From Nanobdellota archaeon (GTDB lineage: Archaea; Nanobdellota; Nanobdellia; Parvarchaeales; Parvarchaeaceae): a stretch of 64,000 nucleotides of DNA. A program made the translations under genes and the position numbers. Of the stretch, positions 1 through 7,087 are shown piece by piece. Within the stretch, counting starts at the first letter, position 1; each line of letters opens with the position of its first letter. A model generated the notes under the pieces. That model made no database searches and had not been told where the DNA came from. It saw nothing but the letters and a program-made list of their open reading frames with translations. The stretch spans positions 118,354 to 182,353 of the forward strand of contig JAKAPK010000001.1 in the NCBI GenBank assembly GCA_021807125.1. The letters run 5' to 3'.

Positions 1-666
1 TTTCTTGCGTCCGCAATCCAGAAATTAAGATATGGTGGTACGCTTGCGATAACAGCAACGGACTCAGCACCCTTATACGGGAGGGCACCAAAAGCATGCA
101 TTCTTAAGTATGGGGCCGTGTCGCTAAAGACTTCATATTATAATGAGGTCGGGCTCAGGATACTAATAAAACGTGCGGAAGAAATAGCGAATATTTATGG
201 ACGTTCGCTCGAACCGATATTATTTGATGTAAGAAGGCATTATCTAAGAGTTTATCTAAAAGTACGCAAACCAGACAGTTCAAGACCGATAGGGTATATC
301 TTCCAATGCAAGCACTGTCCTTACAGATTAACAGAAGGATACGGCGAAAAATGTCCAGTTTGCGGCTCAAATTTGGTGCGTATAGGGCCATTATGGATGG
401 GAAAGTTATTTTCAAATGAATTAATGCCCAACATTTCAGCGTTTTCAGTGTCTTCTGAAGTAAAGAGTTATGTCGAAAATTTAGCAAATGAAGAACACAT
501 AATCTCGTATTATACTACAAATGAACTGTCTTCTTATCTGAAAACAAAGGAAATACCAATCAATGGTCTCGGCAGCAGGACGGTGTTTGATCCAAAAGGT
601 TTTCGGACTAAAAAAGCACTAAATGAAATAATTGAAGACTGGAAGTCTCTACTTGCTAGATTTTAA
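1..666 (+). CDS. trm1: tRNA (guanine-N2)-dimethyltransferase Trm1, 5'-truncated
   Basis: The reading frame is open from base 1, so the window holds only the C-terminal ~221 residues and the true start lies upstream. A GTG at 118 is internal. Just before it the frame reads TDSAPLYGRAPKACILKYG, the region after the catalytic motif in Trm1, followed by the typical TSYYNEVGLRILIKRA and HYLRVYLKV blocks. A CxxC/CxxC zinc cluster (CKHC, CPVC) leads into GPLWMGKL, the Trm1 C-terminal signature. Trm1 uses S-adenosylmethionine to dimethylate G26 (and G27 in some species) of tRNA. Its 3' end overlaps the convergent eL33 gene by 18 bp. Confidence 0.93.
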   Translation, partial: FLASAIQKLRYGGTLAITATDSAPLYGRAPKACILKYGAVSLKTSYYNEVGLRILIKRAEEIANIYGRSLEPILFDVRRHYLRVYLKVRKPDSSRPIGYIFQCKHCPYRLTEGYGEKCPVCGSNLVRIGPLWMGKLFSNELMPNISAFSVSSEVKSYVENLANEEHIISYYTTNELSSYLKTKEIPINGLGSRTVFDPKGFRTKKALNEIIEDWKSLLARF

Positions 667-903
667 TTCCCGGTTTATAGCTTGACCCGGCAGGCCTCTT
701 CTAAACCTTACGACAACCTTGCCTTTGCTGCCATGCACACGAGTTACAACTCCTTTTATGACTGCTTTTGAAAATTTTATTTCCATACGAGTGCCGATCA
801 TTTTTTTTGCTTCTTCTCGGTTTTTCGCTGTGGTGGAAACTATCGCCTGATTTAGCGTCTGCGTCTTTCTGCCACGTCTAAAAGAGAGAATTTTCTGGTT
901 CAT
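649..903 (-). CDS. rpl35ae: Large ribosomal subunit protein eL33 (L35Ae)
   Basis: This 84-residue basic protein has the L35Ae core: a GTRMEIKF strand, then GVVTRVHGSKGKVVVRFR and a terminal LPGQAINREL. Length is normal for archaeal eL33. Its ATG overlaps the stop of the upstream nucleotidyltransferase by four bases (ATGA), so the two are probably co-transcribed and translationally coupled. The 3' end overlaps the convergent trm1 gene. Confidence 0.93.
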   Translation of the reverse strand: MNQKILSFRRGRKTQTLNQAIVSTTAKNREEAKKMIGTRMEIKFSKAVIKGVVTRVHGSKGKVVVRFRRGLPGQAINRELKSSK

Positions 904-1988
904 ACTTTCTTTTCCGGAGACTTAGGGATGTATTTCTCCTGTTCTTGTGAAGGAGGTCTTAGGTCCTTGTCTATAATCGGTTTCGGAAGCCCCTTCTTTT
1001 CTCTTAGACCATCGATGGTTTTAAGTATTTTATCCACGATTTCCTTTGCTTTTAAGTATTGTTTTGAATATTCGTCACCATTTATGCTCTTAACCTCGCC
1101 ATGCTCTATCCTTTTGAACCATTTCACAACGTCATCCAATTTATCCACATCTTCCTTTGAGAGTAACTTCGTTTTCTCAACAGCAATAGCCATTAGATTC
1201 TTTGATACTTCTTTAGGAACCGGAGGCAAGTAGCCTTCTTCCATTAGGAGCGCCTGTCCGGCAGCAACGACGGACCTAAACAGGTCTTCACTGAGCTTCT
1301 TTGAAAGTGTGTCGTCCGCCCATAAAAGGAGTGCCTCTGCGTTGGCTATGTTTGCATCTATTGATTCCCTCGTAGGTATTATGTTGCCGTTCCTGTATAT
1401 CAGTTGTATAGGCACGAAAAAGCCAGTATCATACACAGCTACACCAGTCTGCAAGAGCGTCATTATTACCGGATCCGGACGTACTATAGCGCTCCAGAAT
1501 TCAGATAGAGGATAAGCTTGTGCGTGTATTTTTTCCGAGAATCCCCGTGCTATCTCGGCCATTTTAGCGAATAATCTTTCTTTTAGCTGTTCAAGTGTGA
1601 ATTTCTGTATATCAGTATCATCAACGATAAATGCTACGTCTATATCAGAAGTGCTTGTGACGCCAGTCTTTGTCTTCGAACTACCGAATACTATTATCGA
1701 CTTTATATATTTTCTAAAAAGACTAAGCACTCTTAGAAAATAAGCCCTTAGTGCATTAGCATCCTTTGCGCTAAGCAGTTTGTTCAGCACATCTAAAGAC
1801 AGTCCTGCAAGCTGACCCGGTGGCTCGGCATGCTCTTTGCCCTCTTCACCAATTTCAAGCCCGACAAACGACGCAAGGTAGTCTATCCTTTCGTCAACTT
1901 CATCCATCTTCGATGAGAGAAGATCTATGTTCGAAAAAAGCTTGTTCAAAGCGCTTTCCGATGGGTCATTATTTTCAGTCTGATGCAT
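900..1988 (-). CDS. Pol-beta-type nucleotidyltransferase with a C-terminal HEPN-like helical domain
   Basis: I start at the ATG at 1988 because a perfect GGAGGT Shine-Dalgarno sits just upstream (1991-1996); a longer frame to 2111 exists but lacks this signal. The product is 362 aa. Residues ~10-45 are a predicted coiled coil. The nucleotidyltransferase motif GSS...SDID lies at ~102-117. The C-terminal half is helical and resembles the 36148-36933 protein, sharing a DTGFF-P-Q block and a motif like SVVAAGQALLMEEG that recalls HEPN domains. A KRIEHG element could be a weak HEPN RxxH motif. The protein is paired with eL33 by an ATGA overlap and is divergent from an orphan gene. The substrate is unknown; tRNA or protein modification is possible. 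Confidence 0.8.
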   Translation of the reverse strand: MHQTENNDPSESALNKLFSNIDLLSSKMDEVDERIDYLASFVGLEIGEEGKEHAEPPGQLAGLSLDVLNKLLSAKDANALRAYFLRVLSLFRKYIKSIIVFGSSKTKTGVTSTSDIDVAFIVDDTDIQKFTLEQLKERLFAKMAEIARGFSEKIHAQAYPLSEFWSAIVRPDPVIMTLLQTGVAVYDTGFFVPIQLIYRNGNIIPTRESIDANIANAEALLLWADDTLSKKLSEDLFRSVVAAGQALLMEEGYLPPVPKEVSKNLMAIAVEKTKLLSKEDVDKLDDVVKWFKRIEHGEVKSINGDEYSKQYLKAKEIVDKILKTIDGLREKKGLPKPIIDKDLRPPSQEQEKYIPKSPEKKV

Positions 1989-2015
1989 ATTTACCTCCGA
2001 TAATTCTAACAGATT

Positions 2016-2046
2016 AATCTTATATATTTCTTCCTGTTTATATACA
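2016..2046. promoter_or_regulatory. Divergent promoter region for the nucleotidyltransferase and the 586-aa orphan
   Basis: Two TATA-like boxes lie back to back. gtttatatac at 2036-2045 is centred 26 bp before the plus-strand ATG at 2067, which fits a leaderless transcript. On the minus strand aaatatataag (about 2020-2030) is ~37 bp before the ATG at 1988, leaving room for the Shine-Dalgarno leader. Confidence 0.6.
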
Positions 2047-2066
2047 TTTATTGCCAAATAGGTTTT

Positions 2067-3827
2067 ATGAGCAAACAAGCACCGCTGCCAATAACATTGA
2101 ACCCCTCTCAACTGCAGGAAGTGAGAAAACGAGTTACTAAGATGGGCGCAGGAGAACTCTCCGCGTTTATAAAGGAACTAAAATTAAGAGCAAGTGGCCT
2201 TAACACACACTACGGTGGACCAGTAAACATGAGATACATAAACGATGAGGAGATACCGGATGTAGGCCTTTTGGGGAAGCCAGATGGATTTGCCGTGTCT
2301 AAAGATATAAAAAAGAGATACGAATTTCAGACGGAATATTATTCGCTTTCACAGCAGTTCGCGTTCTTTGGTTATTCGAGGATGAAAGAGATTGAGTCTA
2401 TCGATCCATCGGCCATGTCACAGATAATGTCCCTCGTTTTCGAAAAAAGAAAGATTTTCGAAGATAGGGTAATGCAGTTGATGGGCAGTATAAATCAGGT
2501 GGTTCAATCAGTATTGAGAATACTGTACGAATTAAAGGAATTGGACAGGAACGTAATATTCTATGAGCAACTTAAATCCAAGGACCCTAAGACCATAGAA
2601 AATGCAGAGATGTCAATAAAGAGAATATTCGTAGATACAGTCGATTCTAGGAAAGGAGGGGCCAGTATGCTTTCTCTTGTAAGGGCTGCCAGTCAATCAG
2701 GCGGCGGAGGCCCCGGTTTCACTACTTTAGTCGCAGCGTTCTACTCACCAAGCATCAAGTCTGCAAAGGACGTGGATAAATTGAGTCTTAATGAGCAGGT
2801 AAAGAACATACTAAAACCAAGGGTAGAAGAATATATCCAGTGGAAGAGCATAAACGAGACGGACCTTAGAAACAGAAAATCCATGCTTTTGCAGTATCTT
2901 ACCAGTCAGGTAGGTTCGTATAAGATGTATGTACAATGGGCATCCCAGTACTTGAACATATTGAAACGAATAAACCAGGCCCCCCCACAGTCTGCTGGAA
3001 AATATATGTCATCCCTTAAGACCCCCGACATATTCAATACTGCTGTGTTTTCTTTGAATATGATGGGCTTTAAAGAGATATTTATGGGAGAGTACGACAT
3101 AGAATGGTCAAGACCTTTTGGAAGTAAAGGAATACAGCTGCCGGAATCGGCGTCTCTTAAGACAAACAGCGGCGATCTTATGACGCGTGGCGGCAGGGAA
3201 ACCCAGAGAAGATTCATATATGACAAGGTAAAAAAATACGGTCCTATAGTCATGAGCGCGATAGAGGCCGAATTTTCATTTAGAGAAAAACCAATACTTT
3301 CGGAAGATGTCCCGCAACAGCCACTGCAGTATGAGGGAACTCTTGATCTGAAACTTACTCCCTACTGTTTTACGTTGGAGGAATGGTACCTTTTCAAAGC
3401 AGCTCTTGAAGAACAGATAAGGAAGACCGTTTTTGCAGACATGGACCAGGTACTAACATCTTCGCTGGAAAGCATGAAATCCGATCTTGACAAATACCTG
3501 GAAGAAGCCTCAAAGTTAAAGTTGAAGGAGGACAAACAGAAAAAACCGAACGAATTCGCACTTATGGACATATTCCAGTCCTTTAAGGAGGATTTCCTTG
3601 GAGTAACTAAGTATATACCTACTAATTTTAAATCGGAATCCCCGGAGAATCCTGAGTTTTATACACTTTATACTATGATAGTGAACAAAAGACAAAGTTT
3701 TCTTAAGATGAAGGATGCGTTAAAACTTGGTTTGTTTACGTCCATTAGCGACTCGTCACTTATATATGAGGAATTCAAGAGAAGGGTAAAGCTTTTGAAC
3801 CCTCTTTCCAAGTTCGATATCTTTTGA
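2067..3827 (+). CDS. Orphan 586-aa cytosolic protein
   Basis: I do not recognise a family. The protein has no signal peptide or membrane segment and is rich in charged helices. A Gly-rich loop (SQSGGGGPGFTTL, ~210-222) divides an N-terminal helical part from a mixed C-terminal part, and residues ~460-495 are a Lys/Glu-rich predicted coiled coil. The ATG is preceded by a TATA-like box at leaderless distance. The gene is divergent from a nucleotidyltransferase and meets the helicase gene tail to tail with no intergenic base. Codon use resembles its neighbours, so it is not obviously acquired. Confidence 0.8.
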   Translation: MSKQAPLPITLNPSQLQEVRKRVTKMGAGELSAFIKELKLRASGLNTHYGGPVNMRYINDEEIPDVGLLGKPDGFAVSKDIKKRYEFQTEYYSLSQQFAFFGYSRMKEIESIDPSAMSQIMSLVFEKRKIFEDRVMQLMGSINQVVQSVLRILYELKELDRNVIFYEQLKSKDPKTIENAEMSIKRIFVDTVDSRKGGASMLSLVRAASQSGGGGPGFTTLVAAFYSPSIKSAKDVDKLSLNEQVKNILKPRVEEYIQWKSINETDLRNRKSMLLQYLTSQVGSYKMYVQWASQYLNILKRINQAPPQSAGKYMSSLKTPDIFNTAVFSLNMMGFKEIFMGEYDIEWSRPFGSKGIQLPESASLKTNSGDLMTRGGRETQRRFIYDKVKKYGPIVMSAIEAEFSFREKPILSEDVPQQPLQYEGTLDLKLTPYCFTLEEWYLFKAALEEQIRKTVFADMDQVLTSSLESMKSDLDKYLEEASKLKLKEDKQKKPNEFALMDIFQSFKEDFLGVTKYIPTNFKSESPENPEFYTLYTMIVNKRQSFLKMKDALKLGLFTSISDSSLIYEEFKRRVKLLNPLSKFDIF

Positions 3828-5357
3828 TTAAGTGAACGGTTTTAAAGTTCCGTCGTTTTTTATTAGCGAAGGGTTTTCCTTTATTTTTTGGACTATATTT
3901 TTCATTCTTTTCTCCTTTCTTTTTGATATCCAGTAATACCCTTCATCGTTCGTATCATTAGTTATAAGAACGTATACTCTACCCACATTGAAGCGCCCTA
4001 CGCGTCCACGTCTCTGTATACTGCGTATTCCACTCGGTATTGTCTCATAAAAGACCGCAAGATCTACACCCTTTATAGAGATGCCCTCTTCGCTTACACT
4101 GGTGGATATCAGCGCATTGTAGACTCCTGCCTCGAAGTCCCTTACCGTAGCTATTTGCTCCTTTTGTGTCAGTCCTTTCTTTCCCTGACCTATGAATTTT
4201 ACCGCATGCACATTCGGACATGAACCAAGCATCTTTTCTATCACATCGGCCGTGTCTCTATACTGTGTGAACACTATAGCGCGTTCTGAGCCCTTTAGTT
4301 GGCTTTCAAGTATATTCTTCAGAAGCGAAAGTTTAGGATGTTCGATTCCATCACTGAGCAGGCTCTTGCTTTTTTCGTATAATTGTATTATTTCCGGATC
4401 CTTTCCGATTTCTTTGTCGGTCTTTGACTTACCCTGCTTTATTATCTTCTCTAAAAACGCTTCGAATGCACGCAAGCTTTGCGTCGAGATCAAGTTTATT
4501 GCATGATAGATTTTTAGTATCTTCGCTGTCGCTATTATACCTCTTATCGTGTAGAACGAGCGCCCGCCCCTTATCATCTGCCCCTGCAATTTTTTCTGCA
4601 AAAGCAGTACGCTCATACGGTTTATACGGCTGTTAAGCGTGTCCTTGAAGAATCCGCTCTGTTTTAGTGAGCTTATATATGAATCTAGCACTTTCTTTGC
4701 CGATTCAGTCAGTGCTCTCAACTCTGGTTGTAAATCGACTCTAAGCTCTTCCACGAGCTTCGCCTTTATGTAAGGCTTAACGTCCGGATCATCCTCTCCG
4801 CGGATTTCAACGTTTGAGATATTCAGGTTCCTGCATATCGTTATTATTTTGTCGTGATCTGAAGCCGGAGAAGCCGTGAGCGCTATTATATTAGGGTGTT
4901 TCGACGTGTGTAAAAAAGAATCAGCTATCCTTACATAGGAATAATTACCTATCGCATGGTGCGCTTCGTCTACGATCAATATGCTGAAATCCTCCAGATT
5001 TAGAACCTCATTTTTCAAATCGTTTTCGATTGTCTGTGGCGTAGCAAACACCACTCGGCTTTCATCGTACACTTTCTTTCTTTTCTCCTTTGATACGGAT
5101 CCGCTCACGATTCCAAGAGGCAGGGACACAAATTCATCGAAAGTCCTGAAATGTTGGTTTATCAGCGGTTTCGTCGGCGCGACGAACAGAGCCTTAGAAT
5201 CAGGATATTCGGATAGCCTGTAGTCTATGAGCATTATGCTTATCATCGTTTTACCGAGGCCCGTCGGTATTACAATCAAACTGTTTTTATCCTTTGCACT
5301 GTCAACGATGCTGAGCTGATATTTTCTCCTTTCAAGATCTCTTTTTATAAAATTCAT
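3828..5357 (-). CDS. Hef/FANCM-type superfamily 2 DNA helicase (helicase part only)
   Basis: 509 residues hold a complete DEAD/H helicase core: motif I PTGLGKTM, motif II VDEAHHAIG, motif III TASPAS, and the C-terminal motifs VFTQYRD, STSVSEEGIS and QRRGRVGR. This pattern matches the helicase part of archaeal Hef and eukaryotic FANCM/Mph1, which process stalled replication forks. Euryarchaeal Hef usually continues into an XPF nuclease and HhH domain of ~200 residues; this protein ends soon after motif VI, so it is helicase only. The ATG overlaps the stop of the upstream GINS gene (ATGA), placing it in a replication/repair operon. Confidence 0.88.
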   Translation of the reverse strand: MNFIKRDLERRKYQLSIVDSAKDKNSLIVIPTGLGKTMISIMLIDYRLSEYPDSKALFVAPTKPLINQHFRTFDEFVSLPLGIVSGSVSKEKRKKVYDESRVVFATPQTIENDLKNEVLNLEDFSILIVDEAHHAIGNYSYVRIADSFLHTSKHPNIIALTASPASDHDKIITICRNLNISNVEIRGEDDPDVKPYIKAKLVEELRVDLQPELRALTESAKKVLDSYISSLKQSGFFKDTLNSRINRMSVLLLQKKLQGQMIRGGRSFYTIRGIIATAKILKIYHAINLISTQSLRAFEAFLEKIIKQGKSKTDKEIGKDPEIIQLYEKSKSLLSDGIEHPKLSLLKNILESQLKGSERAIVFTQYRDTADVIEKMLGSCPNVHAVKFIGQGKKGLTQKEQIATVRDFEAGVYNALISTSVSEEGISIKGVDLAVFYETIPSGIRSIQRRGRVGRFNVGRVYVLITNDTNDEGYYWISKRKEKRMKNIVQKIKENPSLIKNDGTLKPFT

Positions 5358-5932
5358 ACGAACGTTGCTTTTCCGCCCTTTACTAGTATATCAGCAACGT
5401 CCTTGTCTATTTCTATTACATTCGGAAAAGAAAAAGGACCATATGATTTGTTATTTTTCCATATGAATTTCGGCACATCGGACATTATCTTTATTACTGC
5501 CTTTTCGCTTCCGTCATCCTCTGAATCGCTTTTTTGTACCGCCTTAGGTTCAGCTTCCTTTATCTCACGTATTACCTTGCCCTTATACGAATCGATTACT
5601 TCCTTTAATTTATCAAATAGGACCACTTCTTGTGACAGCATGTTCTGTCGCGTCTTTGGATCCAGTCCGCGTCCCTCTATCGCTATTTGCGTCAGCTTGT
5701 TTATGCGTCGATTTATTATTTTGTTCAATTCCTCTAAAGCGTTCTTTATTTTCGTGGATATTTCGGAAGCCCGATTTTCATCGTTCGATTTTTTGCACTC
5801 TTCGAGCGCTTGCTTGTTTATTGCGATGTATTCTTTCATCTCATCCAAAGTCTTGTCACTAAACGGAGTAAGTTCACCTCTGCTTTCATCTTCAGCTCTT
5901 CTTAATCTTATGAATTCGCTGTAAGTTATCAT
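5354..5932 (-). CDS. gins51: GINS complex subunit, Gins51 type
   Basis: 192 residues. The N-terminal ~125 form the helical A domain (EFIRLRRAEDESRGELTPF at the start, then long amphipathic helices). A short acidic linker leads to a C-terminal B domain (VPKFIWKNNKSYGPFSFPN and a final VADILVKGGKATFV). A-then-B order is that of Gins51/Sld5-Psf1. GINS joins MCM and GAN/RecJ in the archaeal replicative helicase. No Gins23 lies in the window; many archaea use a Gins51 homotetramer. The gene is coupled to the Hef-like helicase. Confidence 0.8.
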   Translation of the reverse strand: MITYSEFIRLRRAEDESRGELTPFSDKTLDEMKEYIAINKQALEECKKSNDENRASEISTKIKNALEELNKIINRRINKLTQIAIEGRGLDPKTRQNMLSQEVVLFDKLKEVIDSYKGKVIREIKEAEPKAVQKSDSEDDGSEKAVIKIMSDVPKFIWKNNKSYGPFSFPNVIEIDKDVADILVKGGKATFV

Positions 5933-5966
5933 AGATAATCTCTATATCAATCAAGATATTAACCTT

Positions 5967-6146
5967 TTACACCCCCGCACCAGGGCCGAAAATTCCCTTG
6001 CTAAGTGCAGAGAAAAAGTTAGCAACTGGAGCGACTATAGATGTTGGACCGACAAATATTAAATATGCTATCACTACTATCAATGCGAGAATCAGAAGTA
6101 TTATATAGAATATTAAGGTCTCACTCATGCCTTTTTTATTTTTCAT
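5967..6146 (-). CDS. Small pilin-like exported protein (59 aa)
   Basis: I start at the ATG at 6146, giving MKNKKG followed by a hydrophobic stretch of ~25 residues (METLIFYII-type, with Glu at +4 of the predicted mature end) and a short Ala/Gly-rich tail. A short basic head, Gly, then a long hydrophobic helix with an acidic residue near its start is the class III (type IV pilin) signal layout cleaved by PibD-type peptidases. It is the last gene of a tandem minus-strand array. The function, structural subunit or membrane peptide, is not shown by sequence. Confidence 0.72.
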   Translation of the reverse strand: MKNKKGMSETLIFYIILLILALIVVIAYLIFVGPTSIVAPVANFFSALSKGIFGPGAGV

Positions 6147-6150
6147 AAAG

Positions 6151-6294
6151 TCAAGGCAACCCCGGGATTGACGGCATAAGCTTTCCGATAAAATCCGGTG
6201 CGAACACAACCAGATAAAAAATGACTATTATCAAACATACTATAAGAATTATAATCAAAGTTATTAAGTATTCCGTCATCCCGCGCTTATCCAT
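6151..6294 (-). CDS. Small pilin-like exported protein (47 aa)
   Basis: The protein begins MDKRGMTEYLITLI, continues as one hydrophobic helix, and ends with a Pro-rich tail (MPSIPGLP). It has the same basic head, Gly and Glu+3/4 pattern as its neighbours. Its ATG lies inside the end of the upstream gene: the eight bases ATGGATAA hold both this start and the upstream stop, so translation is probably coupled by reinitiation. Confidence 0.7.
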   Translation of the reverse strand: MDKRGMTEYLITLIIILIVCLIIVIFYLVVFAPDFIGKLMPSIPGLP

Positions 6295-6460
6295 AGTTAC
6301 TGAAGTTCATCCCAAGAGTGTATTTCATAAAGTTGGTTATTATATTAGTTATCTTATAAGGCGTGAAGAATTCCAGCACGGCGATTACTATAATTACACA
6401 TACAACTGCTACCATTATATATTCTAGCAGTTTTCCCTCCACAGCTCCTTTTTTATCCAT
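6287..6460 (-). CDS. Small pilin-like exported protein (57 aa)
   Basis: MDKKGAVEGKLLEYI opens the protein, followed by a Val/Ile-rich membrane helix and a short polar tail ending in NFSNYG. The layout matches a class III signal peptide protein with an almost absent exported domain. Both ends use the 8-nt ATGGATAA overlap: its start overlaps the upstream stop and its stop overlaps the downstream start. Confidence 0.7.
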   Translation of the reverse strand: MDKKGAVEGKLLEYIMVAVVCVIIVIAVLEFFTPYKITNIITNFMKYTLGMNFSNYG

Positions 6461-6623
6461 TGCCGAAAAGCCAGCTGAAAGAGACTACACTCCATAGCTC
6501 TTGGCTTACTGAAAAGCCACCTCCGCTGAAAACGATAAGTATCAGGATTATAGCTACGAGTATTATTATCGCTATGATTATCGCTATTATCTCTGTTAAT
6601 GGAAGTTCTCCCTTTTTATTCAT
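6453..6623 (-). CDS. Small pilin-like exported protein (56 aa)
   Basis: MNKKGELPLTEIIAI is followed by a long Ile-rich helix and a Gly/Ser/Trp-containing tail. The KKG-E head and acidic residue before the hydrophobic core are the class III signal pattern. Its stop overlaps the next gene's start by eight bases (ATGGATAA). It follows the 143-aa gene after a 31-bp gap. Confidence 0.7.
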   Translation of the reverse strand: MNKKGELPLTEIIAIIIAIIILVAIILILIVFSGGGFSVSQELWSVVSFSWLFGNG

Positions 6624-6654
6624 AGTATACCTATTACGTTACTAAATTAAAGGT

Positions 6655-7086
6655 TTAGCAGTACATTGTACCGCCACCTTCTCCTCCACTGTTATAGAAT
6701 GTGCCGCCGCCCGTCTTTCCGCCGCTGGTGTTACACACATACAAATTTTGAGTATTAAGTGCTACGTTCAATATCGTAATATTGCATGATGATGCACCTG
6801 GCACATATTGACACATTTTTCCAGTCGAATTATACAAAGAATAATTAAGTCCGGGAGTGCCCAAGGTTACCGTAACATAAAAAGAACACACGCCGGAATC
6901 TGTTATTGTGTGTGTCACAAGCTGGCATGTCGCAGGGGTATTTCCAGGGCTTACAGTTACTGGTCCTGAGCCGAATATCGCGGCGAAGAATCCGGATATT
7001 GTAAGAATCAATACTATTACTAAGAAGATGATGACGAGCATCAAGCTTACTATTATCTCTATCGTTGATGCAGCTTTGTTTTTCAT
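6655..7086 (-). CDS. Pilin-like exported protein with six cysteines
   Basis: 143 residues. MKNKAASTIEIIVSLM is a good pilin head: basic start, Ala-Ala cleavage-type site and Glu at +5, followed by ~25 hydrophobic residues. The rest (~40-143) is Ser/Thr/Gly-rich with six cysteines and a predicted beta-rich fold ending in a Gly-rich GGGTFYNSGGEGGG segment. It probably sits outside the membrane as a disulfide-bonded pilus or surface subunit. The ATG is only one base after the stop of the upstream 518-aa gene. Confidence 0.72.
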   Translation of the reverse strand: MKNKAASTIEIIVSLMLVIIFLVIVLILTISGFFAAIFGSGPVTVSPGNTPATCQLVTHTITDSGVCSFYVTVTLGTPGLNYSLYNSTGKMCQYVPGASSCNITILNVALNTQNLYVCNTSGGKTGGGTFYNSGGEGGGTMYC

Positions 7087-7087
7087 A

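Noticed and set aside
118-666. A separate 182-residue gene starting at GTG 118
   Set aside because: The frame is open upstream to base 1 and the upstream residues belong to Trm1.
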